64,000 bases of DNA from Juglans regia (lineage: Eukaryota > Streptophyta > Magnoliopsida > Fagales > Juglandaceae), in assembly GCF_001411555.2 (NCBI RefSeq), contig NC_049909.1, forward strand, positions 5,091,485-5,155,484, given 5' to 3'. How positions within the stretch are numbered: position 1 is the first letter of the stretch; every line of letters starts with the position of its first letter. Both the position numbers and the translations under genes were made by a program. This document shows, in pieces, positions 10,900 through 22,521 of the stretch. Below the pieces are notes generated by a model. That model did not search any database and was not told the origin of the DNA. It was given only the letters and a program-made list of their open reading frames with translations.

Positions 10900-13667
10900 T
10901 TATCAGATTTTATGAGAGTTTTAGTTTGAATTTAAATCTTAACTTTCCCTATCTCCAATGAATCTCATCTCTTGATTTTATAATTCTAGCCTCAAACTCA
11001 TCTTAGACTCCAAACATTATTAACATTCTAGATAAAAGTCCTAACTACCGAAAATTCCTTTTATCAGCCATGCCGTCTCTAACTTATTTATCAACTCACA
11101 TGCACATGCACGTACGCCTCTCAACTCCAAACCCGTACGTCTCTTCTTCTTCTTCACTAGGGTTTCCGTAGGTCTATATATAGAGGCTCTGTACATCAGA
11201 CCCGCGACCCCTTCCTCTATCACGGCAAGCAGCATCCATGCATGATCAATGCATGAAGTAAACCGCCAGCCCACTATACAGAACCAGTCTGAAGGAACCT
11301 TCATGTTGCAGTAACAAGTCTAGCCCTTGCTTGCACCCGTGCCATAGGAAGCTCCTCCACGTCTCCTCCCTCAGCCACAGCACCGCGAAGAACCACCTAG
11401 ATCAGCCCTAGTCCACCGTAAACCGCGAACAAACCCATACGGCAAGCCCCTGTTTCAAGCAACTGAAAACAGAGGAAACCGTAGCCCTCCGTGGCGACCT
11501 CCTTGCCATACCACGCCAACACCACTTCAAGGGACATCAGAGCACCACCCAAGGTGACAGAAACTGCCGGCTGTCCTAGTCCCGTCCCACCCACTCCCTT
11601 CCGGGAAGCCTACTGCCGTCGCCACCCTCCTCTCTCTCTCGGCGGCGTTTCAGTGTGACAACGCACCCTCTCTCCGACTCATGTTCTCTCTCTCTTGGCG
11701 TCTCACCACCATGCTCAGAGGAGCCTACAGTCCGCCACCGTGATCCCGTTTGCCGCCCAGGGTCGTCGATCCGCGCCGCTTTCCTCGGTGAGTTCCCTAC
11801 CATCGCACGGTTTCCTTTCAAACCGTGTTGATGTGTGTTGCCTGAAGGCTTGTCACCCTTCATTTCATGATGGGCCATGGGCCTTAAAGCCCATCTGGCC
11901 GAAAGCCCTGGTTCCTAGTGGACTTCTTCACGCGGGCCTCAGGCCTTCCTATTTTATGTGAAGGGGCTAATTTTATAAACTGGTTTTAATTGGGCTTGAC
12001 TCTTGTGAGATTGATTATTTGCAGTTGGGTTATGCTTAAGACAATGTTTTAAGAAATTTTAAAATGTGTTTAAAGGTATATTATGGAGCTTATAGTTTAT
12101 TTAATATTCCTTTACCTATTTAGTCAGACTTTAATGAAATTATTATGTTATATTTTAAAAAGAATTAAGGAATATGTTATGAGTTTTGAATAATATTATG
12201 ATTAAGTCTACTTTTATTAATCGAAGGCTTTCACCAATTATTTTATATTTATATATATATAGTTAAATTATATTGATAGATTAGATATCATATTTCAGCA
12301 GTAAGAGTTGTTAAATTATTTTGAACGATTTATTAAATGAGATTCTACTGTCTACTTTAGTAGGTGTTGTTATAATTATGCTATTAAAGTTGTAGGTTGA
12401 AAATAGAGAAATATGTTAAGAATATTTAAATGATATTAATATATTAGATTTCTCATAATATTTAATAATTATGTTAACAAATGAAAGTTATTTTAAGAAT
12501 TGAAGTTTTATGAATTATTTTAAAATAGCTCAAGTATTCTACTAAGTTTTAATATGTTATTTGTATTTAAGTAATTTAAAATACTAGAATTTATTGATTA
12601 TAGTGTTAAACAAAATATTTGTCTGACTATAGTTTAGATTGTGAATTTAATTAAGTAGGATATTAGTACTTATATTTCTCAGACAGATTTAGTGATAGAT
12701 ATTATTGCGTATAGGTGTCGAGTTAAGAAGTGATATTAAAGGAGAAGCGCAGAGAGGTAAGTAATTTGATCATAAATTAGGATCATCACAGTTTAGCTTA
12801 TAATTATTATTCAAGCCAGTTCATTGACAGCCATTATTTATGAACCACTCATGTCATATGCAAACATGTCATTTAGCATAGCATACGATCATGTCATTCT
12901 ACATCATGTTCAGATTCAGAAATTATAATTATGTATGTATTATGTCATGCATCTCATGTGTATAAGACACGTAAGCCATCTTAAATTCAAGTGTAATATA
13001 AAGATCAGATCAGTAATAAGATGGCCATTCAGATGTATGGTACCAATGTTGTTCAGATCAGGGTGGATGTGCAAGCTACGAACTCAGTCGTGGTCCACCA
13101 TAGTATGCTAGAATACTATTAGCAGTTCCCCTTGCTGCAGCGGGATGTGGGGCCGGTGCACAACCTTGCACACAGGGTTAAATGTGTTAGCCAGTCAGAT
13201 AAACCAGTTAAATCAGTCAGTTAGTTCAGATAAATCAGTCATACATAGCATAAGCTTCAGTATGAACAGTCATGAATTATAAGCTCAGCATGAAAGTTCC
13301 TATGAAAATCTTATGTTCATTACGTTTTCGTTGTGATAGATTTCTTACTGAGTCATCAACTCATTTTAATTTATTTTTCATGTTTTTAACCACCCAGGTG
13401 AAGATGATGATTACGAGCAGGCAGGCCAGGAGTAGAATGTGCATTTTAGTTTTAGTTCAAACTTTCTAAAATAAAACGTGTCTTTTATGACATGAATTTA
13501 TTCAGTTTATTCCTTTAATGTTTTTGGAAGACAATTTTATTAGACAATTTATTTCATAATAAATTATTTCAGTTTATTTTTCAATTATGAAATTAGAGAA
13601 TCTCTTGCCGGGTTTATTTTCATGAAAAATACGTGACACACCTAGCCTACGGGAAAGGGGTGTTACA
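10791..13667. mobile_element. 2.9-kb LTR-like unit, probable solo LTR
   Basis: It starts TGTAACAACCC and ends GGGGTGTTACA and is flanked by GGGGC on both sides (10786-10790 and 13668-13672). The host family-1 sequence is continuous across it. There are no terminal direct repeats and no gag-pol motif, so a solo Ty3/gypsy-type LTR of 2877 bases is the simplest reading. A TATA box (CTATATATAG, near 11173-11182) followed by GC-rich transcribed-type sequence (11180-11960) and a long AT-rich 3' half fits a promoter-bearing LTR. Short open frames at 11041-11961 show no known domain. Confidence 0.85.
10866..10900. repeat. (ATT)n microsatellite
   Basis: About eleven ATT/TTA repeats lie near the 5' end of the 2.9-kb LTR-like unit. 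Confidence 0.9.
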
Positions 13668-14458
13668 GGGGCTGAGCTAGGGAGACTCGCCGGTGTGAGG
13701 TGGAGCTGGTGGTGCCGGCGGTGAGGACTGGCGACGCACGGCGGTGCTGGGTTGTGCGTTGGAAGCTTCGGAGTGGGAGACGCACGCTGCGTACTACGTA
13801 CGCCGAAGGAGAGAGGGAGGAGAGAGAGAGAGGGCTGGGGAAAAGTGAGGAAGAAAGAGATGGGGTCTAGGTATTTAACTCAGTCCCTTCGTCTGGGGAT
13901 CCGCATAACGATCTAACGAAGGATCCCAAATGCTGATTTGAAAATGCGTAAAATATTATTTTAAACTAGTTTTAGTTTATAAAATAATATTCTTCATCAT
14001 TAATAAAATGATGAAGTCTCACTTAACATATTTAAAAGGGTTAAACCATTTAATTAATAAAAGTTCTCAACATAATTTAAATCCCTTAATATTTTAAATA
14101 ACTGGACTCATTTTAATAATTAATATTAAAATGATCTCCGACAATTATAATATTTTGGAGCTCTTCAAAATATTATAATTGTCTCATTTAAAAACAAGTT
14201 TAACTCAACGGTACTGGAAATATCTCATATAATTATTTCCAGTACATTTAAAATACTGGACATACTTTAGAAGTCACCTAATATCTTAAGAGACACGCCA
14301 TCGTGACTCGGTACGCATGACGAGGCTCGCAGTCGCTAGAAGGAAGGGCAAATGATCACAAAATCTCTGCCTTCGGGATTTGCTTACGTCATAAAGACGG
14401 AATATACGTCATAAAGAAGAAGCATACGTAAGAAGAAGAAGCAGGGTATTACACTGGA

Positions 14459-14543
14459 GGGTCGTGACGGAAATGTTCCATGGTTGGTGGTAGGTGATTT
14501 TAATATTATACGTGAAGATGGCGAAAGGGTAGGGGGTAACTTG
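14459..14543 (+). pseudogene. LINE piece 2: endonuclease GDFN motif
   Basis: This short block between two insertions encodes NVPWLVVGDFNIIRED, the conserved Asp/Asn motif of the L1-type endonuclease. Joined after the CTGGA target of piece 1 it reads on in register. Its last five bases, ACTTG (14539-14543), are the target duplicated at 18962-18966. Confidence 0.85.
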
Positions 14544-17500
14544 TGTGACGCCCCCAAATTCTGCTTGGGATCGGACGGACATTTGAAGCGTTGAGACATG
14601 CAACACAAGGTTACCTACCCCCGTTCATGACATATAAGATGCAATATTTCTAACATGCATCTAGCATTATGCAATATTCGCAGCGGATAATTTTTTTCTT
14701 CAGCAATACTATGCACCAAACCAAAATATCCCAAATACTTAAAACATACTTCATACATAATGACGTACTAAATAACTGAGATCACAACACTAGTTCAAAA
14801 TGGTTGTGATCAAAAGAGTGTTGGAGATTGAACACCACAAATACAAGTAGTAATGAGGTAACTACTGTACTATCATCTACGTCACACCATTGTTTAGTCG
14901 ATCATTTCCAGTTGGTCGATTCTCAATTCTCCTTCAAATCCTGTAACAAAATCTACCATTCGAGGGGAATGGTAGTTGAGACTACCACAGTGAGATTTGA
15001 TTACAAATCTCAGCAAGTTAACAGGAAACTTCCACACAGGTTAATGATGCATGCATGGCAGTAAAAGCATAAATGCATAATCAAATCATAAGTAATCATA
15101 GCATAACTTGACATACAACATAACATAACTGGCATAACTTAAACTGAAATTGAAGCTTAGCATGAACGTGATTTGAAACATAACATGGACTTGAAACATA
15201 GCATGAACGTGAACTTGGAACATAGCATAGACTTGAAACATAGCATGAGCTTCAACTTGAAACATAACATGGACTTGAAACATAGCATGAACCTGAGCAT
15301 GACATAACATAAATGTGAACTTGGAACATAACGTAAACGTGAACATAACATAACATGAACTTGAAACATATTCTTGTCTCATGGGATTACCATGACTGCA
15401 TGAACATAAACTTGAACATAACATAACGTGAAACATGACTTGAACGTGAAATGCATGAACTTGGAATCTTATTCAATAGACTTCATCATTAAAGTGACCA
15501 TATGGGTGCTACACAGGTCCCCTTGAGCCGTGTGTCCCTGCCGATTACCACATCACATCACAAGTTTCTATACTAGCTATGAGTGCGTTAATACGTACTC
15601 CACAGTTCTTGTGGCCCCACGTATTCTACGTGTCACAATTGATGTGTCTCACGTAGTGTATGCTCCACAGTTGTTGTGGCCCCATACTTCATGCTCTACA
15701 GTTGTTGTGGCCCCATGACTTATTTGTTTGTGCCACACTTGCTGTGGACACACGTAACATAATGTGTGGCACCATCGGCGTTAGTGCCTGGAGCGCTCCG
15801 CTGACCAGCTAATTAGGCCCCATTCGCAACCTGTTGACTATACTTCGTCAACTCAGGGAATTTCATACCTATTTAGACACTCCAGCGTGAGCAAAGGAGT
15901 TCCACTAGGATATTACCCCATCCTAGCGCTTAGGGTCGTCATTGACATGAATAACTTAATTGGCATAAATGACATTTCGTAATATGAACGTGACATAAAA
16001 AACAGAAGTCCTAACGTAGCATAACGTGACATGAACTAAGACGACAGACATAACATACTTCGAGAAATAAATGTAACAGAGAACATTTCATAACATAGCA
16101 TACATGTAACATGCAACATTTCGTAACATAACATACCATGTAACAGACAACATTTCTTAACATGGCGTGGCGTAACATGTGACAGTGAATATTATGTGAC
16201 ATGAAATACATGTAACAGATGGCATACTTAACTTAACATGACATACTTGCAATGTATAGCAATACGTGACGGAATATCTTGTGTAACAAATAAATAATTC
16301 ATGACAGAATAAATTCTGTGTAACAGATAAATATGTAATGACTTGGCATGGCACATATGATAACATGCATACATACACTTTAGTTCCCTTACTTATCACT
16401 AATACACGTTAAACTGATAGTAAGTTAAAAGCTAACTTACCTCGATCTTCGCACTTCGAGATAAAACTCAAGTGCGATCATGAGAAACTGAAAGTAGTGA
16501 TTTCTAAAAATTAGAACTTAATCACTAACAATTAGAAATATGGAGAAATATCAACTTAGAGTAAAATGATCATTTTACCCTCTACATGTAGGAAAATGAC
16601 CACCCCTAACTTAAGGATTTTGCATCCTAACTTCAAAAATCACCAAACTTTACATACCTTATGTAAATTTTGTCCTAAGCTCAAATATCAATTCAGAAAA
16701 ATTTAAAACTAAACACAACCATTAAAACTCTATATGGCCAAAACTTACAAGGCTATTTCCTTTGATTTTTGTTGTAATTCTTTCAAATCTCAAAACTCTT
16801 GATTAAACCAAAAATTTTCTTCTACTACACTCGTAACATATTTTTAAGAATAATCATGTTTTGAATCATGAACAAAAGTCATCAAAATCACTAAAACCAT
16901 ACTTGAACTTTTTGGTTTCTCTTCTAAGTTCAAAACAGATTTTTGTTTCTAACTTGTTTTGATCAACCTCTTGATCCATGACTTATAAAGAAGTGATCTT
17001 CAAACCAAAACATCACATGGTTCAAAATGGTGTCCTAAAACAGATCCAAGCTTCAAACTCAAGATCACATGGGTAAACATCAACCAAAACATAAATTTAG
17101 CCAAGAACATCATCACTTTGGCCTAACCGAATATCTCCTTGTATAAAATTTCATATCTTCGAAACTAACATCAAATATCTTCAAAATAACATTCTAACAT
17201 GTATATAAGAGGCTTAGGATCTTCCAATAAAAATATCAAAGCCATTGGAATAAGATTAAACCATAAAAGATTTAAACTTTCTCAAAACATAAACTGTTTT
17301 TCCTCTTCCAGTTTCTATGTTTCTAGACCTAAGAAAATATTTCACCAAAACTCTTAATCATGCAAACAATACTCAACCAATAATCATATACACATGTTAA
17401 AAGTACTCCATAAAAATTTCGGACTAAGATCTATTCATTAGCTTGGTCATAAACTCCAAAATATAACACACTCTACAGTTTATCGCCCAGAATGACCTTT

Positions 17501-18961
17501 CTGGGGTCTAAACAAATTTTTACCAAAACAAATTATCTCCAAATGGAACGACTAAGATATCCACGTAAACTAGACTCCAAAACAAACAACTTTCATGAAG
17601 GAAAATTTGCGAGAAAATACTTACAAAAGCTTCGAAACTGGTGTTCAAAAGAGGTAAGAAAAACTGTCCGAGAGTGTCTTTCGTGTTCTATGAAGGAAAA
17701 GTGTAAAGGAGAGTTGCTTTTCGTAGGAAGTGGACTGGAGAGCCTCTTACACAAGTTATGGAAAGTGATATGACTGAAGGAAAGGTTGAGTGTTGGCCTT
17801 TTCTTCTCATAAAAATCAGTCCAAGATCTTTTCTCATAATGGAGTGTAAGAGTGAAAGAGTGAGGTGGCCCTTTAGCTTTGTATTTCAAGAACCTTCTAA
17901 CCCTTCTTGTAAAGATCTGGTCAGCCAAGTGAGGGTACAAAACTTAGCCATGAAGCAATACTAATGTGGTCAATTTCGTGGGCCTTAGTGGGCCTAAACC
18001 GAATGAGCCTAAATTTTGGGGTTTAAAGAGGGTTTTGGTTGCTATCAAGCCCAAATCCAATATCACTTGGCCCAATCAATTTTTGAAGGTTAGCAAGGTT
18101 GGATAATGATGTTCTAACACAAATTTGAAGGATTAATAGCATGTGGAAGTGATTTAATCAAGTGATTAAACGCAATGCTAGAAATCGAATTAGAACAGGT
18201 TTAGAGGCCAACTTTAGGGTTTTGGGGAAACCGTTTAGGGTTCCGATTTCAACCATGCTTTTGGGCTTTTGATTGGATTCCCACCATTTAGGATTTTACT
18301 AGGATTGAAAATCTCTTTGGTCTGGCACAATTTGGTTGAGCAGATAAAACAAAATTTTACTTAAGTAGCATGATTTCACAGCTTGATTCCTTCAAATCCA
18401 TCAAACGCTTCTCATGGTGCCAAGTGTCTAATATTATTCACTAAGTGTGGCTAAGATCTTGCCAAGTGTCCATATAAAAGTTCTCTAATCTAATTTGGAC
18501 ATTCCACACTGTGATTTTGAAACACTGCAATTGGTACGCTTATCGAGGTTACTATTCACTCCGAAAAAGTGAATCATAAACTTAGCACTAAAAATTCCTA
18601 AATATTCATATTAACCGACAATGAAAATCGTTTACCAAAATTCAACCTCGAACTGCCCCTAAAAATAATTTCACAATTTCTAACAGACGTTTCGTCCGGA
18701 ATTATAAAAATAGGCTATTGCGTCATAAAATCCTAAATAATCTACTGAGTCTAATGGCGTAGACCATAATGCATTATGACACTTCTAACCACCTCAAATA
18801 AATAAAACTCATATTTCTAGCACCATAGTGAGTGATAAGACTGACTATGTTGACAAACTAAAACCTATGCAATTGGTCGATTCGTAAAAACTTATGGGAC
18901 TTTTACGAGAATCCTAAAGTCAATAGAAATTCCACCAATGAATTTCTAGCGGGCTGTTACA
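14544..18961. mobile_element. Family-2 LTR-like unit, probable solo LTR
   Basis: The unit begins TGTGACGCCCCC, ends GGGCTGTTACA, is 4418 bases long and is flanked by ACTTG (14539-14543 and 18962-18966). A full relative lies at 54230-58805, a 5' part at 60957-64000, and minus-strand parts at 46603-49294 and 49854-51896. Contents in order: a shared 5' segment, a low-complexity stretch of AACATGAAC/AACGTGAAC motifs (15090-15470), a block with CCACAGTTGTTGTGGCCCC repeats (15600-15720), a second CATGTAACA-rich stretch (15960-16370), AT-rich sequence and a 3' end conserved between copies. No gag-pol motif is visible; the open frames at 17492-17964 are not recognisable. Confidence 0.8.
15090..15480. 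repeat. AACATGAAC / GAACGTGAAC low-complexity stretch
   Basis: Imperfect short repeats built from AACATGAACTTGAA and GAACGTGAAC fill this interval. Equivalent stretches occur at 54785-55130, 61560-62030 and, inverted and more diverged, within 47900-48720. They generate Met/Cys/Phe/His-rich false reading frames on the minus strand. Confidence 0.8.
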
Positions 18962-18966
18962 ACTTG

Positions 18967-20217
18967 TGACCTCTAGTGGCCATGGAGGATTTTAATAGAT
19001 GCTTAAATTCGTGTGGGCTTCTTGAGCTACCTGTAAAGGGGCATAGGCTATCTTGGTGCAATGGCCAATCAAGTTGTGCACGTAGCTAGGCTCGTTTGGA
19101 CTGTGCATTGATGAATGAAAAATTTATGCGTTGTTGTCCTTTAGTGTCCTTGGAATATTTTAGTCGGAAGACTTCGGATCATAGTCCTATGCTTATCAGG
19201 GTCTCGATGATAGATAATAAATATGGTCCAGCGCCCTTCAAATTTCAAAACATGTGGATTAACAATTTTTCTTTTTAGGCTTTCGTTGCTGCAGTTTGGA
19301 GGAAGTCTGTTGGCGCAACTAGAAAAGAAAAAGTGGCTAGATGAAGGTGATCAAAATTCAAAGTTTTTCATGGGGTCGCAAACATGAGAAAACGCAAGGC
19401 GGTGATATCTTTGATGACGCTAATGGATGGGAAGGTGTTGTGCTCGCCGAAAGAGGTTCACTTGGGAGCTATTCGTCACTTCAAAATTTTTTGGATGAGT
19501 GCGCGAGTCAAAGCAGGTTGATTTGTTGGTACTAATTAATGAGGAGGTCTCGACGGAAGAAAATGAGTCTCTTTGTCGGATGCCTTCAGAAGAGGAGGTT
19601 AGGGAGGCTCTTGTTTCTATATCTAGGTCCAAATGGGTTTGGGTCGGCTTTTTCTCTGTCTTGTTTGGAGATTGTAAAGGAGGATGTGGTGGCGGCTATG
19701 GGGGAATTATTTCCTGGAAAGGAGTTACCTAGATTTTATTCTTCGTCTATTGTGCTAATCCCTAAAGTGCAGGAGTCGATGACCTTTGACAAATTTTGAC
19801 CTATCAGTTTATGTTCTGTGGCTTATAAGATTTTTTCTAAAATTTTAGTCAGGCAAATGGCTTCACTTTTCTATTGGCTTATCTCTCATGAACAAGGTGC
19901 TTGCGTTCTGGGAATGAGTGCCTTCAAAAATATTACTCTGACTCAGGAGATTGTGAAATCGATCAATAAGAAGGCTATGGGTGATAATGTCTTGTTGAAG
20001 ATTGATAAGGCTAATGCCTATGATCGGGTGGACTGGAATTTTTTATTAGCTGTTTTGACGAGCTTTGGATTCTTAGAAAGATTTGTGGTTTGATTAAGGT
20101 TTGCATTCAGTCTCTGTGGTTTTCTATTATGATGAATAAGACGTATAAGGGTTGTTTTTAGCCTGTGTGAGGTTTGAGGTAGGGGCACACTTTATCACCA
20201 TATTTGTTTATTATTAT
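18967..20217 (+). pseudogene. LINE piece 3: endonuclease end and reverse transcriptase, N-terminal half
   Basis: After the ACTTG target the frame resumes with VAMEDFNRCLNSCGLLELP, then ARLDCALMNEKF, then SDHSPMLIRV, the His-bearing SDH motif closing the endonuclease. A spacer carries several stops and frameshifts. The reverse transcriptase follows from about 19539: GPNGFGSAFS, FYSSSIVLIPKVQE, KIDKANAYDRVDW and, at the end, TLSPYLFII. It breaks off in the last motif where the hAT element is inserted. Frame changes near 19270, 19500, 19800 and 20093 show the copy is dead. The same order of motifs occurs in the minus-strand LINE at 44433-46602. Confidence 0.85.
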
Positions 20218-20227
20218 TAGGGGTGAT

Positions 20228-20405
20228 ATTCGATCGGTCCGGACCAGAAAAACCGACCGGACCGACCAATTCGGTCCGGATCGGACCGGACTGAGAATGG
20301 TACCGGTCGGTCTCGGTCTGAATTTTATAGGACCGACTTAATTCGGTCTGGTCCACGGTCTATGGGTTTTTCGGACCAGACCGAACCGGACCGGACTGAA
20401 TGAAA
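20228..20405. repeat. Left subterminal GGACCG-motif array of the hAT element
   Basis: Dense direct and inverted copies of GGTCCGG, GACCGGACCG and TCGGTC follow the left terminal repeat. Such subterminal clusters are known transposase-binding regions in hAT elements. The right-hand counterpart lies at about 25120-25285. Confidence 0.75.
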
Positions 20406-21464
20406 ATTGAAAAAAAAAATTATATATATTAATTATATAATTCTCATTTAACCTATCACTAACTCACCATTAAATAATTATTAACTAATAGTCTAATACT
20501 AATATTTATAATTTTATACTAATATTAATATTTATACTAATAGTCTAGACTTTACTTCTAGTCTTCTATACTCTAATATGGTATATAAAAAAAAAATACT
20601 AATAGTCTAATATAGAGTAAGAGTCTACGACTATAGTTATAGTTATACTAATATTATAATATAGTTATAACTTATACTAATCATGGATTCATGATTCATA
20701 ATAACTAATCACTATAAGCCTATAGTATTAATGTATTATTATATAATATATAGTATTAGTATCACTATATCATTATAATATATATTACTACTACTATTAG
20801 TAATTTAGTATTGGTATAGACTAAATTATAGTCAATAGTTATTTAGTATAATATAAGTATTATATAATATATTATACTAAATAGTAAGTACCAACTATAT
20901 AACTATTATAAGTTATAATAACTTTACTCATATAAGAATTATAGTATAATAGTATTAATAATTTAATAGCATATTATAAAAGTTATAGTATTATAGCATA
21001 ATATTTGTATAATAGTATAGTATTAATATCACTATAAGTTATAAGTTATAACTATATATACCTAATAGGCTAATAGCCTAATACAATGATTTATTCATCA
21101 TATAATGATATACATAATACAATGATTTATTAATCACATTACAAATTTACATATACAAAATGTAAAAACTTAAAAGTTTAATAGATGGAAGAATTTATTA
21201 TTATTATTATTATAATAATATAGCAATTAACATTTAACATCATAAATATAATTATTATTAATTATTTTTTAAAGAGTTAATTAAATAATCCACATTAAGT
21301 AGTTTATTTAATTTTAATTTTACTAATTTAAAATTTTTTTTTAATTAATTTATGTACTAAAAATATAAAAGAATCACAAATTTATCAAAATGGCACCCAA
21401 GCGGCACCGTTTGGGTACAAAATGGCACCCAAGCGGTGCCGTTTTAGTCACTGCAGGCGAAAAC

Positions 21465-21512
21465 AATAACTGGGTTGCGCGAAACGGCGTCGTTTCGCGC
21501 AACCCAGTTATT
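21465..21512. repeat. Perfect 22-bp hairpin
   Basis: The arms 21465-21486 (AATAACTGGGTTGCGCGAAA..) and 21491-21512 are exact reverse complements around a 4-base spacer, GCGT. It lies in the non-coding 5' part of the hAT element. Confidence 0.9.
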
Positions 21513-21529
21513 TTTTTCCAACTTAACTT

Positions 21530-21587
21530 CCCTAAAACGGTGCCGTTTGGGGTCCAAATTTGGACCCCAAACGGCGCCGTTTCAGGG
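21530..21587. repeat. Near-perfect 29-bp palindrome
   Basis: Two 29-base arms meet without a loop at 21558/21559 and differ at two positions. They contain AAACGG(T/C)GCCGTTT and end GGGGTCCAAA at the centre. Two direct copies of a related block (ATGGCACCCAAGCGG..CCGTTT) lie just upstream at 21390-21447. Confidence 0.9.
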
Positions 21588-21797
21588 AATATAACTTGAC
21601 TAATGCCGGCTACATGCTTTCGTCTTCCCCATAAATCATCTCCACTTTCTTTTTCCCCAATTCCCCTCCCGCAGCCCAGCTCCCGCAAACCCTAAGCGCC
21701 CTCCCGCGGCCCCGCCATCCCACCAACCGTAAGCGCCGCGAATTGCCATCCACCCTCTGTCTCAGCACTGCAGCAGGCCCCGATTGCCTAGTTGGTA

Positions 21798-21834
21798 CTC
21801 TCTCTCTCTCTCTCTATCTCTCTCTATCTCTCCC
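21798..21834. repeat. (CT)n tract
   Basis: This pyrimidine dinucleotide run (TCTCTC.. with two TATC interruptions) lies in the leader of the hAT transposase, where CT tracts are common in plant 5' untranslated regions. Confidence 0.8.
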
Positions 21835-21999
21835 AGAACTTAAATTCATTTCCTTGTGAAATTTGTGATAAAAATGATATATGTTGAGGGAAAAATTAGT
21901 TAATTGGCATATTCTTTGTGAAAACCTGTGTAAAGTTGAGTTGTAACAAGTGTTGATGCAGTGTTACATGAAAAAGATTGAACTGTGCTCAACATGGCT

Positions 22000-22350
22000 C
22001 AACTGGCGCTCGAGCGGAACCTTCCAGAGAGGTTCGCTCGATGTGTGCTCGACCTAGCGCTCGAGCGGAACCCAAACAGAGTGGTTCGCTCGATCTGCGC
22101 TCGACTCAGCGCTCAAGCGTAACCCAAACAGAGTGGTTCGCTCGACGTGGCGCTCAAGCAGAACCCATCCAGAGAGGTTCGCTCGATGTGCGCTCGACGT
22201 GGCGCTCGAGCTGAACTCATCCAGAGAGGTTCGCTCGACGTTGCGCTCGAGCAGAACTCATCCAGAGAGGTTCGCTTGAGGTGCGCTCAACGTCTCGCTC
22301 GAGTGGTTTCATAAGACAACGTGCGCTCGACCTTCGCTCGACATCTCGCT
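22000..22350. repeat. GCGCTCGAGCGGAAC minisatellite
   Basis: The motif GCGCTC(G/A)AGC recurs at about 22006, 22057, 22109, 22150, 22202 and 22243, with CCAGAGAGGTTCGCTCGA between copies, a period of about 40 to 52 bases. The core CGCTCGAGCG is palindromic. It lies between the CT tract and the transposase start, so it would be in the leader or a 5' intron. Confidence 0.8.
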
Positions 22351-22521
22351 CGAGCCAATGTTCAAGAGAACCTAAAATTCATGTTTTTGAGCGCCGTGAC
22401 TTGCTGGGACTATAAAGTGTCATTTTATTGGTTGAAACTTGAAACTGTCCATTGTTTATTGAACCTCCTTAACTATTAATATTTGTTTTCTAATTATTTT
22501 GTCATTTTGTCCTTTTTATAG

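Larger units (their letters stand above)
5930..14453. mobile_element. Family-1 LTR-like unit, copy B, probable solo LTR
   Basis: The unit begins TGTAACGCCCG and ends GGGTATTACA, and is flanked by the 5-base duplication CTGGA (5925-5929 and 14454-14458). The LINE reading frame resumes exactly after it. Subtracting the nested unit at 10791-13667 and its extra target copy leaves about 5.64 kb. There are no direct terminal repeats inside, no gag-pol motif and no primer-binding site. TG..CA ends plus a 5-base duplication without an interior is what a solo LTR looks like, although 5.6 kb would be a very long one. From 7550 it is collinear with window positions 1-3869. Contents include a TTCATTCATTC-rich stretch (6780-6950), the palindromic tandem array and a GC-rich stretch (10000-10790). 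Confidence 0.8.

Noticed and set aside
11576..11961. Frames in the GC-rich part of the 2.9-kb unit
   Set aside because: Low-complexity Arg/Glu/Ser content and position inside an LTR-like leader; no domain visible.
1..14453. Copies A and B as the paired LTRs of one retrotransposon
   Set aside because: B has its own CTGGA target duplication and the LINE continues in register on both sides of it.
15086..15436. Met/Cys/Phe-rich 116-codon minus-strand frame (also near 54785-55098 and 61551-61874)
   Set aside because: It is a product of the AACATGAACTTGAA repeats, with repetitive peptide (MLCFKF-type) and no domain.
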